NCBI RefSeq assembly: GCF_040276085.1 | Contig: NZ_JBELOK010000006.1 | Coordinates: 135,206 to 199,205, forward strand | Direction: 5' to 3' | Length of the DNA stretch: 64,000 bases | Source: Castellaniella sp040276085 | GTDB lineage: Bacteria; Pseudomonadota; Gammaproteobacteria; Burkholderiales; Burkholderiaceae_B | In this document: positions 25,617-34,082 of the stretch, one piece after another | How the letters are laid out: each line of letters opens with the position of its first letter | Position numbering within the stretch: the stretch's first letter is position 1 | Made by a program: the position numbers and the translations under genes | Notes under the pieces: generated by a model | The model's database searches: none | Seen by the model: the letters and a program-made list of their open reading frames with translations, nothing else | What the model was told of the DNA's origin: nothing

Positions 25617-27305
25617 TCAATCGATATCGTTTGCCTGGCCCGGGTGGTCACGATACCCTTTGGCTACCAGATCAAACTGGAACAGGCGGCAATCCAGTGC
25701 ACCGTTATGCAAGGGATGGCGCCGTCGGGCTTTCAGCCGCAGCTGCTTGGGAAAATCGAGGTCGCTGGTGATGACATTGAGCTGCCAGCCTGCATACTGC
25801 TGCTTAAGCTGTGAGGCCCATTGCGACCAGAGCTCTGCTTCGCCGCTGCCCAGACGCTCGCCGTAGGGCGGGTTGGTTACGATCCAGCCGTGGTCGGCTG
25901 GTGCCGGCATCTGCCGTGCGTCGCACACACGAAAATCAATCGTGCCGGGGCTTAGATGAGCCCGCTCGGTATTTGCCCGGGCCGCCTCGATGGCCGCTGC
26001 ATCGATGTCGCTGCCCACCAGGGGTTGCTCCAGACGGGGGGCAATATGACTGCGAGCATCCTCTTTCAGGTCGCGCCATAGGCGTGCATCGTGCGGGCGC
26101 AGCCGTTCAAATCCGAAAGGCCGCCAAATGCCTGCGGGTACGCCCAGCGCAATCCAGGCGGCTTCAATCAGGATGGTACCGCTGCCACAAAACGGATCCA
26201 GCAGGGTGGCGTCGGGTTGCCACCCGGACAAGGCCAGCAAGCCGGCTGCCAGGTTTTCGCGCAAGGGGGCCTCGCCTTTGTCCAGTCGCCAGCCGCGCTT
26301 GAACAACGATTCTCCTGATACGTCGAGGTAGAGGGTTGCGTGCGTGGCGTCCAGAAACAGGTGTACCCGGGCGTCCGGGCGCACGGTGTCAATGTCGGGG
26401 CGGCTACCTTCGCGCTCGCGCAGGCGGTCGCAGATGCCGTCCTTGGCCCGCAGATTGCAGTATTGCAAGCTTTGCATCGGGCTGTGGATGGCAGAGGTAT
26501 CCACACGCAAGGTGTCCTCGGGGCCAAACCAGCGTTCCCACTCGGTTTCGCGTGCCAGGGCCAGGATGTCGTCTTCGTGTTGCACCGGGGCGTGGGCCAG
26601 CTGTACCAATATCCGCGTCGCCAGGCGTGAATACAGATTGGCGCGCAAGATGCCGGTCCAGTTGGCATCAAAATGGCAGCCGGCCCGGCCTGCCTCAACC
26701 CTGTCGTAGCCCAGTGCCTGAAGCTCCAGGCTCAGGGCCTCTTCCAGCCCGTGGGGGCAGGGCGCAAACACGTGGAATACTTCGGCGGTAAAGGGGGCTC
26801 TTGGGCGCCGCGCCTTATGCTGAATACGAGGTGGTGCGTCTTCGTCCGGCCGGCGGCGCTCGGTGGTAAATGTCCGCGCCCTGGGTGTGCGGGGTTCAGG
26901 TTGCCAGGAGGTATCGTCTGCCCGGGTGTTTCGCCGGGCGTCTGACCGTGTGCCTGGCCGCCCGGAGGCACCGCGAGGGCGGGCAGAGGGTGATCCGTCT
27001 GTCTGCCGTGCGGGTGAACGTGGTCGTGAGGGTGATGACTCATCGAAGCGGCGTGAGGGCGAACGGCCCGGGGCCTGGTCGTCCCGCCATCTTGGTGCTG
27101 TACCGGGCCGGGACTCCCTGGCGTGGCTTTTCGGGCTGCTGGTTTCGGGCGTGTCTTCACCGCGGGCGTGCAGGGCGCGCTCTTGCAGCGCTGCCTGGCG
27201 GGCGCGCGCCCCCGACCGCTTGGGGCGTTGGTCGTCGTCGGGCTCTTGGTGAGTGCTCTTTTTGGGCTTGAGACGCAGTGTTTTGCTGGGGCTGGAGTCG
27301 GTCAT
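25617..27305 (-). CDS. rlmL: THUMP-domain class I rRNA methyltransferase (RlmL-like) with long disordered N-terminus
   Basis: This 562-residue protein has a THUMP RNA-binding domain from about residue 172 (EVFHVFAPCPHGLEEALSLEL) and a Rossmann methyltransferase domain with DPFCGSGTILIEAA and the catalytic NPPYGERLG motif. This matches the N2-guanine 23S rRNA methyltransferase half of RlmL/YcbY (G2445). The RlmK half is absent, which is usual outside enterobacteria. Residues 1-170 are rich in Arg, Ser, Pro and Asp and are predicted disordered, whereas the E. coli protein begins directly at the THUMP region. The hemJ gene lies upstream. Confidence 0.85.
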   Translation of the reverse strand: MTDSSPSKTLRLKPKKSTHQEPDDDQRPKRSGARARQAALQERALHARGEDTPETSSPKSHARESRPGTAPRWRDDQAPGRSPSRRFDESSPSRPRSPARQTDGSPSARPRGASGRPGTRSDARRNTRADDTSWQPEPRTPRARTFTTERRRPDEDAPPRIQHKARRPRAPFTAEVFHVFAPCPHGLEEALSLELQALGYDRVEAGRAGCHFDANWTGILRANLYSRLATRILVQLAHAPVQHEDDILALARETEWERWFGPEDTLRVDTSAIHSPMQSLQYCNLRAKDGICDRLREREGSRPDIDTVRPDARVHLFLDATHATLYLDVSGESLFKRGWRLDKGEAPLRENLAAGLLALSGWQPDATLLDPFCGSGTILIEAAWIALGVPAGIWRPFGFERLRPHDARLWRDLKEDARSHIAPRLEQPLVGSDIDAAAIEAARANTERAHLSPGTIDFRVCDARQMPAPADHGWIVTNPPYGERLGSGEAELWSQWASQLKQQYAGWQLNVITSDLDFPKQLRLKARRRHPLHNGALDCRLFQFDLVAKGYRDHPGQANDID

Positions 27306-27310
27306 AGGGT

Positions 27311-27727
27311 TCAGAAGGGTTTAACCACCACGAAGATCAGAATCAACAGCAGCAGCAGGACGGGGATTTCGTTGAACCAACGGAAATACCGGTGGCTGTG
27401 CCGGCTGGATCCGTTGGAGAACACCCGCAAATGGTGGCGGCAGGCGATATGAAACGCCAGCAAGCCCAGAACGCCACACAACTTGGCATGCATCCAGATC
27501 TGGCCTTGCCCGATGCCGTATCCCAGCCACAGGATCAGGCCTAGAATCAGGGCCAACACCCCTAAAGGGGTCATGAAGCGGTACAGTCGCTGCGCCATGC
27601 CCAGCAGCGTCTCGCGCGTAGGGGCATCGGTGGTCTGGGCCAGATTGACAAAAATGCGTGGCAAGTAAAACAGGCCGGCGAACCAGGACACCACAAACAG
27701 GATATGAAACGTTTTGACCCACAACAT
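27311..27727 (-). CDS. hemJ: Protoporphyrinogen IX oxidase HemJ
   Basis: This 138-residue integral membrane protein of the HemJ/UPF0093 family oxidises protoporphyrinogen IX in heme synthesis. The conserved histidine and tryptophan-rich start WVKTFHILFVVSWFAGLFYLPRIFV, the YRFMTPLGVLALILG block and the C-terminal FRWFNEIPVLLLL are family hallmarks; about four membrane helices are visible. The ATG at 27727 is 2 nt beyond the proA stop. The longer frame adds non-membrane residues and overlaps proA. Confidence 0.92.
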   Translation of the reverse strand: MLWVKTFHILFVVSWFAGLFYLPRIFVNLAQTTDAPTRETLLGMAQRLYRFMTPLGVLALILGLILWLGYGIGQGQIWMHAKLCGVLGLLAFHIACRHHLRVFSNGSSRHSHRYFRWFNEIPVLLLLLILIFVVVKPF

Positions 27728-27729
27728 GC

Positions 27730-28998
27730 TTAGCCTCGCAGCTGGCCGTTGCCGGTAAGCACCCATTTCTGGATGGTCAGGCCTTCCAGGCCAACCGGCC
27801 CGCGGGCATGCAGCCGGTTGGTGGAAATGCCGATTTCCGCACCCAGGCCGTACTCGAAGCCGTCGGCAAAGCAGGTGGGCAAATTGACATACACCGAGCT
27901 GGAATCCACCTCGCGCTGAAAACGCTGGGCTGCCGAGATGTCTTCGGTGAGGATGGACTCGGTGTGTTCGGAACTATACCGGGCAATGTGATCCATGGCC
28001 TCGTCCAGGGAATCCACAACCTTCACGGCCAGTATGGGGGCCAGAAATTCGGTGGTCCAGTCGTCCTCGGTGGCTGGCACCGCACCGGGCATCAGCGCAG
28101 CGGCCCGTGGGCAGGCGCGCAACTCGACGCCCAACTGGGCAAAGCGTGCTGCAACACCCGGCAGCCAGGCGGCAGCGATATCAGTATGCACCAGCAGGGT
28201 TTCCATGGCACCACAGATCCCGCAGCGGTAGGTTTTGGCATTCACCACAATCTCAAGCGCCTGATCCAGCCGGGCGGCGCGGTCGACAAAAATATGGCAG
28301 TTGCCTTCCAGGTGCTTGATCAGCGGGATGCGGGATTCTTTGGACAGGCGGGCAATCAGGCTTTTGCCACCGCGAGGGATGATGACATCGATATGGTCTG
28401 TCAGGGTGATCATCTCGCCCACGGCCGATCGGTCGGGCGTATCCACCACCTGTACGGCCTGTGCAGGCAAGCCTGCTGCCTGCAGGCCTTCCTGGATGAT
28501 GGTGCCCAGTGCCTGGTTGGAATAAAACGCCTCGCTGCCGCCGCGCAAAATCGTGGCATTGCCCGATTTCAGGCATAGGGCGGCCGCGTCGATTGTGACG
28601 TTGGGGCGGGATTCGTAGATGATGCCGATCACGCCCAGCGGTACGCGCATGCGGGCCACCTGCATGCCATTGGGGCGCACGATGGTTTCGCTTAAACCGC
28701 CGATGGGATCGGGCATGGCGGCAATCTGTGCCAGGCCGGCAGCCATCGTATCCAGCGCCTTGTCCGACAGTTTCAGCCGATCCATCAGCGGGGCTTCCAG
28801 GCCACGTTGCGCCGCAGCCTGGAGGTCGCGTGCGTTTTCATCCTGCAGCCATTGCCGGCGGTCCTGCAGTTGCTTGGCCATGGCCAAGAGGGCGGCCGAT
28901 TTGGTGGCCCCGGAGGCAATCCGCATGTGTCGGGCTGCCTGGCGTGCCTGGCGGCCCAGTTGTTCTAGCGGTGTGTGGTCTGTGTGTGCAGCAGTCAT
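27730..28998 (-). CDS. proA: Gamma-glutamyl phosphate reductase
   Basis: This 422-residue NADPH-dependent enzyme reduces gamma-glutamyl phosphate to the semialdehyde in proline synthesis. The catalytic cysteine lies in NAKTYRCGICGAMETLLVH. The signatures GVIGIIYESRPNVTIDAAALCLKSGNA and the C-terminal FGLGAEIGIST-like region (YGLGAEIGISTNRLHARGPVGLEGLT) are clear. Proline is an osmoprotectant, but nothing here shows osmotic control. It lies between holA (24 nt upstream) and hemJ in a leftward run. Confidence 0.97.
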   Translation of the reverse strand: MTAAHTDHTPLEQLGRQARQAARHMRIASGATKSAALLAMAKQLQDRRQWLQDENARDLQAAAQRGLEAPLMDRLKLSDKALDTMAAGLAQIAAMPDPIGGLSETIVRPNGMQVARMRVPLGVIGIIYESRPNVTIDAAALCLKSGNATILRGGSEAFYSNQALGTIIQEGLQAAGLPAQAVQVVDTPDRSAVGEMITLTDHIDVIIPRGGKSLIARLSKESRIPLIKHLEGNCHIFVDRAARLDQALEIVVNAKTYRCGICGAMETLLVHTDIAAAWLPGVAARFAQLGVELRACPRAAALMPGAVPATEDDWTTEFLAPILAVKVVDSLDEAMDHIARYSSEHTESILTEDISAAQRFQREVDSSSVYVNLPTCFADGFEYGLGAEIGISTNRLHARGPVGLEGLTIQKWVLTGNGQLRG

Positions 28999-29022
28999 GG
29001 CAGTCTCGGAAAGACGTGAAGA

Positions 29023-30078
29023 TCAGGCGCGGGCAGGGCGGCGGCCCGGCGTGCTGGCGATGCGTAATACCAGGCGGGCCAGTTCGTCCCAGGGGTTGGA
29101 GAGCCGGCCAGCCACCGGGATGCCCTTGATCAGGCAGTCGACTTCGTGGGTATGACGCAGGGCAGCCGGCCAGGCTTTGCTGGGCACACGCTGCAGCGCC
29201 TGTTTGAACAGACGCTCGCGGGGCCCAAAAATACGTTGTGCCCGAAAAGCGTTCTCGGGGTTGGGTTCTTGTGCCAGACGTGCCAGCAGCCGGATTTCCT
29301 CGCCTACCGACCACAATACCAGCGGCAGCGCCTCGCCTTCGGCGTGCAGGCCGTCCAGGATGGCAAGGGCGCGATCGCTTTGGCCCGCCAGCATCGCATC
29401 GCGCAGGTCGAAGGGGTTGTAGCGGGCCACATTGAGGACAGCTGCCTGGATATCGGCCAGTGTCAGTGCGCCGGCAGGATGCAGCAGGGCCAGTTTCTGG
29501 ATTTCCTGGTGGGCAGCCAGCAGATTGCCTTCTACCTGGTCGCTTAGCCAGGCCAGCGCATCGCCGTCTGTCGATTGATCCTGGCGTGCCAGGCGCTCGG
29601 TAATCCAGCCAGGCAGTGCGGCCCGGGTGATGCTCGGGACGTCGATCCAGAGTACCTGTTTTTTAAGCGTTTGAACCCATTTGGCTTTTTGGCTTGCCCA
29701 ATCCAGTGTGGGAAGCCGAATCAATATACGCACATCCGGCAATTGTCCCTCGGCGGCCATGGTGGCCAGCGACTGCAAGGCGTCTGCCCCGGCTTTGCCG
29801 GGTTTGCCAGTGGGCAGGCTGATTTCCAGCATGCGCAAATCGCCAAACAAAGAGGTGTTGCGCGCCGTGGCCAGGGCTACCGACCAATCGCTGCGCGCGT
29901 CCATCACCAGGTGTGTGCGTTCGGTGCACCCTTGCTGGATGGCCGCTGCCTTGCAGGCATCGGCGATCTCGGTGACCAGCAGGATCTCGTCTCCCGACAA
30001 TACCGCGCAGGCGGGCAGCTCGCGGCCGTCCTGAAACTGCTCGATCAACTGGCGGGCGTCGGACGCTTGTCGGGACAC
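29023..30078 (-). CDS. holA: DNA polymerase III delta subunit
   Basis: This 351-residue protein of the clamp-loader complex opens the beta clamp. Sequence features fit HolA: the N-terminal ACAVLSGDEILLVTEIADACKAAA region, the AAA+ fold of domains I-II, and the C-terminal collar with LADIQAAVLNVARYNPFDLRDAMLAGQSDRALAIL. The start overlaps the lptE stop by 1 nt, so the two are coupled, and the lptE-holA pairing downstream of leuS is conserved in proteobacteria. Confidence 0.93.
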   Translation of the reverse strand: MSRQASDARQLIEQFQDGRELPACAVLSGDEILLVTEIADACKAAAIQQGCTERTHLVMDARSDWSVALATARNTSLFGDLRMLEISLPTGKPGKAGADALQSLATMAAEGQLPDVRILIRLPTLDWASQKAKWVQTLKKQVLWIDVPSITRAALPGWITERLARQDQSTDGDALAWLSDQVEGNLLAAHQEIQKLALLHPAGALTLADIQAAVLNVARYNPFDLRDAMLAGQSDRALAILDGLHAEGEALPLVLWSVGEEIRLLARLAQEPNPENAFRAQRIFGPRERLFKQALQRVPSKAWPAALRHTHEVDCLIKGIPVAGRLSNPWDELARLVLRIASTPGRRPARA

Positions 30079-30704
30079 TAGTACCCCCGTCCACCCGGGT
30101 TCATCAGCAGTTCACCGGCCGAGTTGTCTTGCTGGATGGTGTCATCGGGCATCTGGACCACCGGCTGTGCGGCTGCGTTTTCATAGGCTTCCTGGACATC
30201 TGGTGCGCTCAGGCGTCGCAGAATCTGATCGATCAGGCTCTGGCGCATGTCCTTGAAAGTGCGGGTGATCTCGCTTTCTTTGGCCTGCACGATGCGGTCG
30301 TTGTAGGGCAGCTCGCGGATACTGTGCAAGGTGGTGGGCGCCAGCAGTACGTGGCCTGCGGGGTCGAGCAGCTCGAAGGTGAAATCAAGATTGAGCTCGT
30401 ATTCTTCGACCCGGCCTTCGGTGTCGATGGATAACTGCCGCAGCTGTTGATTTTCGGATATCTGGTGTAGATAGACGTCGGCCTCGGATCGCTCTCGTAT
30501 AAATCGCGTATCGGGCGAATTGGCGCTGACGATGCGCTCTAAACGCGCACCAAATGCCGAATCAAGATTGATGTTGGTGTAGATCTGGTGAAACGGCAGC
30601 GGTGTGGCAGCTTTAAGGTGGAAGCCGCATGCGCCCAGCGCCAGCAGGCATCCCAAGGACAGAAGCAAGCGCAGCAGGCGGTTGGGTGCAGGCAAAGTGT
30701 TCAT
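30078..30704 (-). CDS. lptE: LPS-assembly lipoprotein LptE
   Basis: This 208-residue outer-membrane lipoprotein plugs the LptD barrel in lipopolysaccharide export. The signal peptide ends in a lipobox LALGAC at about residues 21-26, followed by GFHLKAATPLPFHQIY, the typical LptE opening. The body is the alpha/beta LptE fold with the TFELLDPAGHVLLAPTTLHSIRELPYN block. The C-terminal tail is Gln/Asp/Pro-rich. It lies 5 nt after leuS. Confidence 0.93.
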   Translation of the reverse strand: MNTLPAPNRLLRLLLSLGCLLALGACGFHLKAATPLPFHQIYTNINLDSAFGARLERIVSANSPDTRFIRERSEADVYLHQISENQQLRQLSIDTEGRVEEYELNLDFTFELLDPAGHVLLAPTTLHSIRELPYNDRIVQAKESEITRTFKDMRQSLIDQILRRLSAPDVQEAYENAAAQPVVQMPDDTIQQDNSAGELLMNPGGRGY

Positions 30705-30709
30705 GCGGC

Positions 30710-33361
30710 TTATCCCACAATATTGACCAATCGGCCAGGCACCACCACCACACGCCGGGGTGGGCGGCCCTCAAGGAACTTGCCAACGGCTTCGTGTGCG
30801 GTGGCCATGGCTTCGATGGTTGCTTTATCGGCGGCTTCGGGTACATTCAGGTGTCCGCGCACTTTGCCGTTGATCTGCAAGACCAGCTCGACCACATCCG
30901 CGTGCAAGGCGGCGTCGTCAACTTCGGGCCAGCTGGCGTCGAGAAGATCGCCAAGCGAATCAGCAAAACCAAGCTCGCGCCACAGTTGCCAGGTGATGTG
31001 TGGCACCACCGGGTACAGCACGCGCAACAAGATGGAGGTGGTTTCGGCCAGGGCCGGGCCCGCGACACCCGCTTGCGCGGCAGCCTCCAGTGCGTTCAGC
31101 ATTTTCATGGCGGTAGAGACCACGGTGTTGTACTGAATGCGCTGGTAGTCGTAGTCGGCCTGTTTCAGCAGGCTGTGAACCGTGCGGCGCAGGTCGGCCG
31201 CGGCATCGTCCAGGCCTTCCCAAGAGATGCCGGGCTTGAGTTGATCGTGCAGGGCCGCCTGCTGGCTTTGGCAGTAAGACCACAAACGCCGCAAGAAGCG
31301 ATACGCGCCATCCACCCCGGAGTCGGACCACTCGAGGGTGGTTTCGGGTGGGCTGGCAAACATCACGAACAGGCGGGCCGTGTCGGCGCCCATGCTGTCG
31401 ATCAAGGATTGAGGATCGACACCGTTGTTTTTGGATTTCGACATGGTGCCGATGCCGCCGTAATCCACGGCTGAGCCATCGGATTTGAGGCGGGCACCCG
31501 TGATGGCGCCTTTGTCATCGGTGATGTTTTCGACCTGTTCGGGCCAGAAGTACTCGATGCCGCCACGCGAGTTGCGGCGCGAATAGATGTGGTTAAGCAC
31601 CATGCCCTGGCAAAGCAGCCGGGTAAAGGGCTCGGAAAACTTCAGCATCCCGAGGTCGCGCATGACGCGGGTCCAGAACCGCGCATACAGCAGGTGCAAG
31701 ACCGCGTGCTCGATGCCGCCGATGTATTGATCCATCGGCATCCAGTAGTCGTTGCGTGCATCCACCATGGCCTGATCGTTGCCTGGTGAGGTATAGCGCA
31801 TGAAATACCAGGACGAATCAACAAAGGTGTCCATGGTGTCGGTTTCACGTCGCGCCGGCTTGCCGCAAGACGGACAATGGCAGGACAAGAAGGCCTCGTG
31901 TTTGGCCAGGGGGTTGCCACTGCCATCGGGGACGAGGTCTTCTGGCAACACCACCGGCAGGTCTTTCTCGGGCACTGGTACCGGCCCGCAATCGGGGCAA
32001 TGAATGATGGGGATGGGGGTGCCCCAATACCGCTGACGGGAGATCCCCCAGTCGCGCAGGCGCCAGGTGGTGCGCAACTGGCCCAGATCCATGGCCTGGA
32101 GGTCGGCTGCCACGGCCTGGATGGCCTGGGCCGTGCTCAGGCCATCGTATTTGCCCGAGTTGACCGTACGGCCGACTTGTTTGTCGCCATACCATTCTTG
32201 CCACTGGATATCCGACCACGTCTGGCCTTCGGCCTGGATCACCTGGTGGATAGGCAGGCCATATTTGCGTGCAAAGGCAAAGTCGCGCTCGTCGTGGGCA
32301 GGTACGCCCATGACGGCGCCATCGCCGTAAGTCATCAGTACATAATTGCCTACCCAGACCGGGACAGGCTCGCCGGTAAGAGGATGAGTGACAAACAGGC
32401 CGGTGGGCAGGCCTTCTTTCTCGCGCGTGGCAAGTTCGGCCTCGGTGGTGCCACCCTGGCGGCAGGCTTCGATAAAGCTGGCGAGTTGCGGGTTGTCCTG
32501 GGCCGCGCGTGTTGCCAGAGGATGCTCGGGGGCCACCGCGCAGAAGGTGACGCCCATGATGGTGTCGGCGCGCGTGGTAAAGACATGCAGCAGGCCGTCC
32601 TGGATCAGATTGCCCTCAGCGTCCCGGATATCGTGGCGAAAAGCAAAGCGTACGCCTTCGCTGCGGCCGATCCAGTTTTCTTGCATCAGGCGCACGCGCT
32701 CGGGCCAGCCGGGCAGGCTGTCTTTCAGGGTGTCCAGCAGCTCGTCGGCGTAGTCGGTGATGCGCAGGTAGTAACCGGGGATCTCGCGTTTCTCAATCAC
32801 CGCTCCCGAGCGCCAGCCGCGCCCATCAATGACCTGCTCGTTGGCCAGTACGGTTTTGTCGACCGGATCCCAGTTGACGGTTTGAGTCTTGCGATAGGCG
32901 ATGCCTTTTTCGAGCATCTTCAGGAACAGCCATTGGTTCCATTTGTAGTAGGCCGGATCGCAGGCGCACATTTCGCGCGACCAGTCGATGGCCAGACCCA
33001 TCGCCTGCATCTGCTTTTTCATGTAGGCAATGTTGTCGTATGTCCATTTGGCCGGGGGCACGTTGTATTTCATAGCGGCGTTTTCAGCCGGCATGCCAAA
33101 CGCGTCCCAACCCATTGGCATCAGGACGTTATATCCGCGCATGCGCAACTGGCGCGCCATCATGTCGTTGATGGTGTAGTTGCGCACGTGGCCCATGTGC
33201 AGCTTGCCGCTGGGGTAGGGCAACATCGAGCAGGCGTAGAACTTTGGTTTTGGCGAGCCATCCGCGTGAGTGGCGTGTTCGGTGACGCGATAGACGTCGC
33301 CTGCGCGCCAATGGGCCTGAGCGTCGGATTCGACCTGGTTCGGGTTGTAGCGTTCCTGCAT
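30710..33361 (-). CDS. leuS: Leucyl-tRNA synthetase
   Basis: This 883-residue class Ia synthetase has the HMGH form of the HIGH motif at residues 55-58 (SGKLHMGHVRNYTIND). A large CP1 editing domain follows (MTYGDGAVMGVPAHDERDFAFA), and the KMSKS loop reads GTMSKSKNNG in the second half. The frame is open to 33511, but the ATG at 33361 (MQERYNP) is the family start and gives the usual length. It is the first gene of the leftward leuS-lptE-holA-proA-hemJ-rlmL run. Confidence 0.98.
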   Translation of the reverse strand: MQERYNPNQVESDAQAHWRAGDVYRVTEHATHADGSPKPKFYACSMLPYPSGKLHMGHVRNYTINDMMARQLRMRGYNVLMPMGWDAFGMPAENAAMKYNVPPAKWTYDNIAYMKKQMQAMGLAIDWSREMCACDPAYYKWNQWLFLKMLEKGIAYRKTQTVNWDPVDKTVLANEQVIDGRGWRSGAVIEKREIPGYYLRITDYADELLDTLKDSLPGWPERVRLMQENWIGRSEGVRFAFRHDIRDAEGNLIQDGLLHVFTTRADTIMGVTFCAVAPEHPLATRAAQDNPQLASFIEACRQGGTTEAELATREKEGLPTGLFVTHPLTGEPVPVWVGNYVLMTYGDGAVMGVPAHDERDFAFARKYGLPIHQVIQAEGQTWSDIQWQEWYGDKQVGRTVNSGKYDGLSTAQAIQAVAADLQAMDLGQLRTTWRLRDWGISRQRYWGTPIPIIHCPDCGPVPVPEKDLPVVLPEDLVPDGSGNPLAKHEAFLSCHCPSCGKPARRETDTMDTFVDSSWYFMRYTSPGNDQAMVDARNDYWMPMDQYIGGIEHAVLHLLYARFWTRVMRDLGMLKFSEPFTRLLCQGMVLNHIYSRRNSRGGIEYFWPEQVENITDDKGAITGARLKSDGSAVDYGGIGTMSKSKNNGVDPQSLIDSMGADTARLFVMFASPPETTLEWSDSGVDGAYRFLRRLWSYCQSQQAALHDQLKPGISWEGLDDAAADLRRTVHSLLKQADYDYQRIQYNTVVSTAMKMLNALEAAAQAGVAGPALAETTSILLRVLYPVVPHITWQLWRELGFADSLGDLLDASWPEVDDAALHADVVELVLQINGKVRGHLNVPEAADKATIEAMATAHEAVGKFLEGRPPRRVVVVPGRLVNIVG

Positions 33362-33510
33362 GGATGTGTCTGGAGAAAGAAAGGGTTGAAAAGGGGCCAA
33401 GCCAGACATTATAGGGCGCAACAGTATCCGTGATGCCCGGATGTGCCGGATGTGGGAGTGCGACGGCGCCGGGGGTGGCCGGGTGTGGCTTGCGTGGCAG
33501 GCGGCGGACA

Positions 33511-33538
33511 TAAAAAATCCCCGCCGATAGGCGGGGAT
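33511..33538 (-). terminator. Terminator after rpmG
   Basis: A 9-bp stem (ATCCCCGCC/GGCGGGGAT, 33517-33538) with a 4-nt loop is followed by a T run on the leftward strand. It ends the rpmB-rpmG unit before leuS. Confidence 0.9.
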
Positions 33539-33578
33539 GATCGAAACCGGTGAGACGGTCCGGGTGAGGCGGCCCGGA

Positions 33579-33746
33579 TTATTTCAGTTTGATTTCTTTG
33601 TAGTCGACGTGCTTGCGAGCAACGGGATCAAATTTCTTGATCAGCATTTTCTCGGGCATGTTGCGCTTGTTCTTGGTGGTGGTATAGAAATGACCCGTAC
33701 CAGCCGTGGATTCAAGCTTGATTTTTTCGCGGATACCTTTTGCCAT
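33579..33746 (-). CDS. rpmG: 50S ribosomal protein L33
   Basis: The protein has 55 residues, beginning MAKGIREKIKLEST and ending DYKEIKLK. It matches L33 of proteobacteria in length and composition, with the basic segment TTTKNKRNMPEKMLIKKFDP in the middle. It lacks the zinc cysteines of the C+ type, so it is the zinc-independent form. It lies 19 nt after rpmB, and the pair is the standard rpmBG operon. Confidence 0.97.
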   Translation of the reverse strand: MAKGIREKIKLESTAGTGHFYTTTKNKRNMPEKMLIKKFDPVARKHVDYKEIKLK

Positions 33747-33765
33747 GATGTATTCCTAGGGCCAA

Positions 33766-34002
33766 TCAGGCCAGTTCGCCGCGGGCACGCAAATCGGCCA
33801 AAACGGAATCAATGCCGTTCTTGTCGATGGTGCGCAGGGCTTTGGTGGACACGCGAAGGCGCACCCAGCGGTTTTCGGACTCGACCCAAAACCGGCGCGA
33901 TTGCAGGTTGGGCAAGAAGCGACGCTTGGTTTTGTTGTTCGCGTGCGAGACATTGTTGCCCACCATTGGGCCTTTGCCGGTTACTTGGCATACGCGTGCC
34001 AT
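33766..34002 (-). CDS. rpmB: 50S ribosomal protein L28
   Basis: This 78-residue protein begins ARVCQVTGKGPMVGNNVSHANNKTKR, the L28 signature. NRWVRLRVSTKALRTIDKNGID follows in the C-terminal half. It is co-transcribed with rpmG from the promoter immediately upstream. Confidence 0.98.
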   Translation of the reverse strand: MARVCQVTGKGPMVGNNVSHANNKTKRRFLPNLQSRRFWVESENRWVRLRVSTKALRTIDKNGIDSVLADLRARGELA

Positions 34003-34040
34003 GGTCTCACCTCTGTATCTATATCAGGAAAGCCTGTCAT

Positions 34041-34068
34041 TCTATACTGAAGTGCTGCTTTAGAGCAA
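34041..34068 (-). promoter_or_regulatory. Probable rpmBG promoter
   Basis: On the leftward strand TTGCTC (34063-34068) and TATAGA (34041-34046) are 16 nt apart, 38 nt before the rpmB start. The position is right for a ribosomal-protein operon promoter. Confidence 0.55.
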
Positions 34069-34082
34069 GTAGCCTTTTGATC

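Noticed and set aside
31877..33433. 518-codon open frame antisense to leuS
   Set aside because: It is the shadow of leuS in GC-rich DNA. leuS has complete motifs; the antisense product has no domain and atypical composition.
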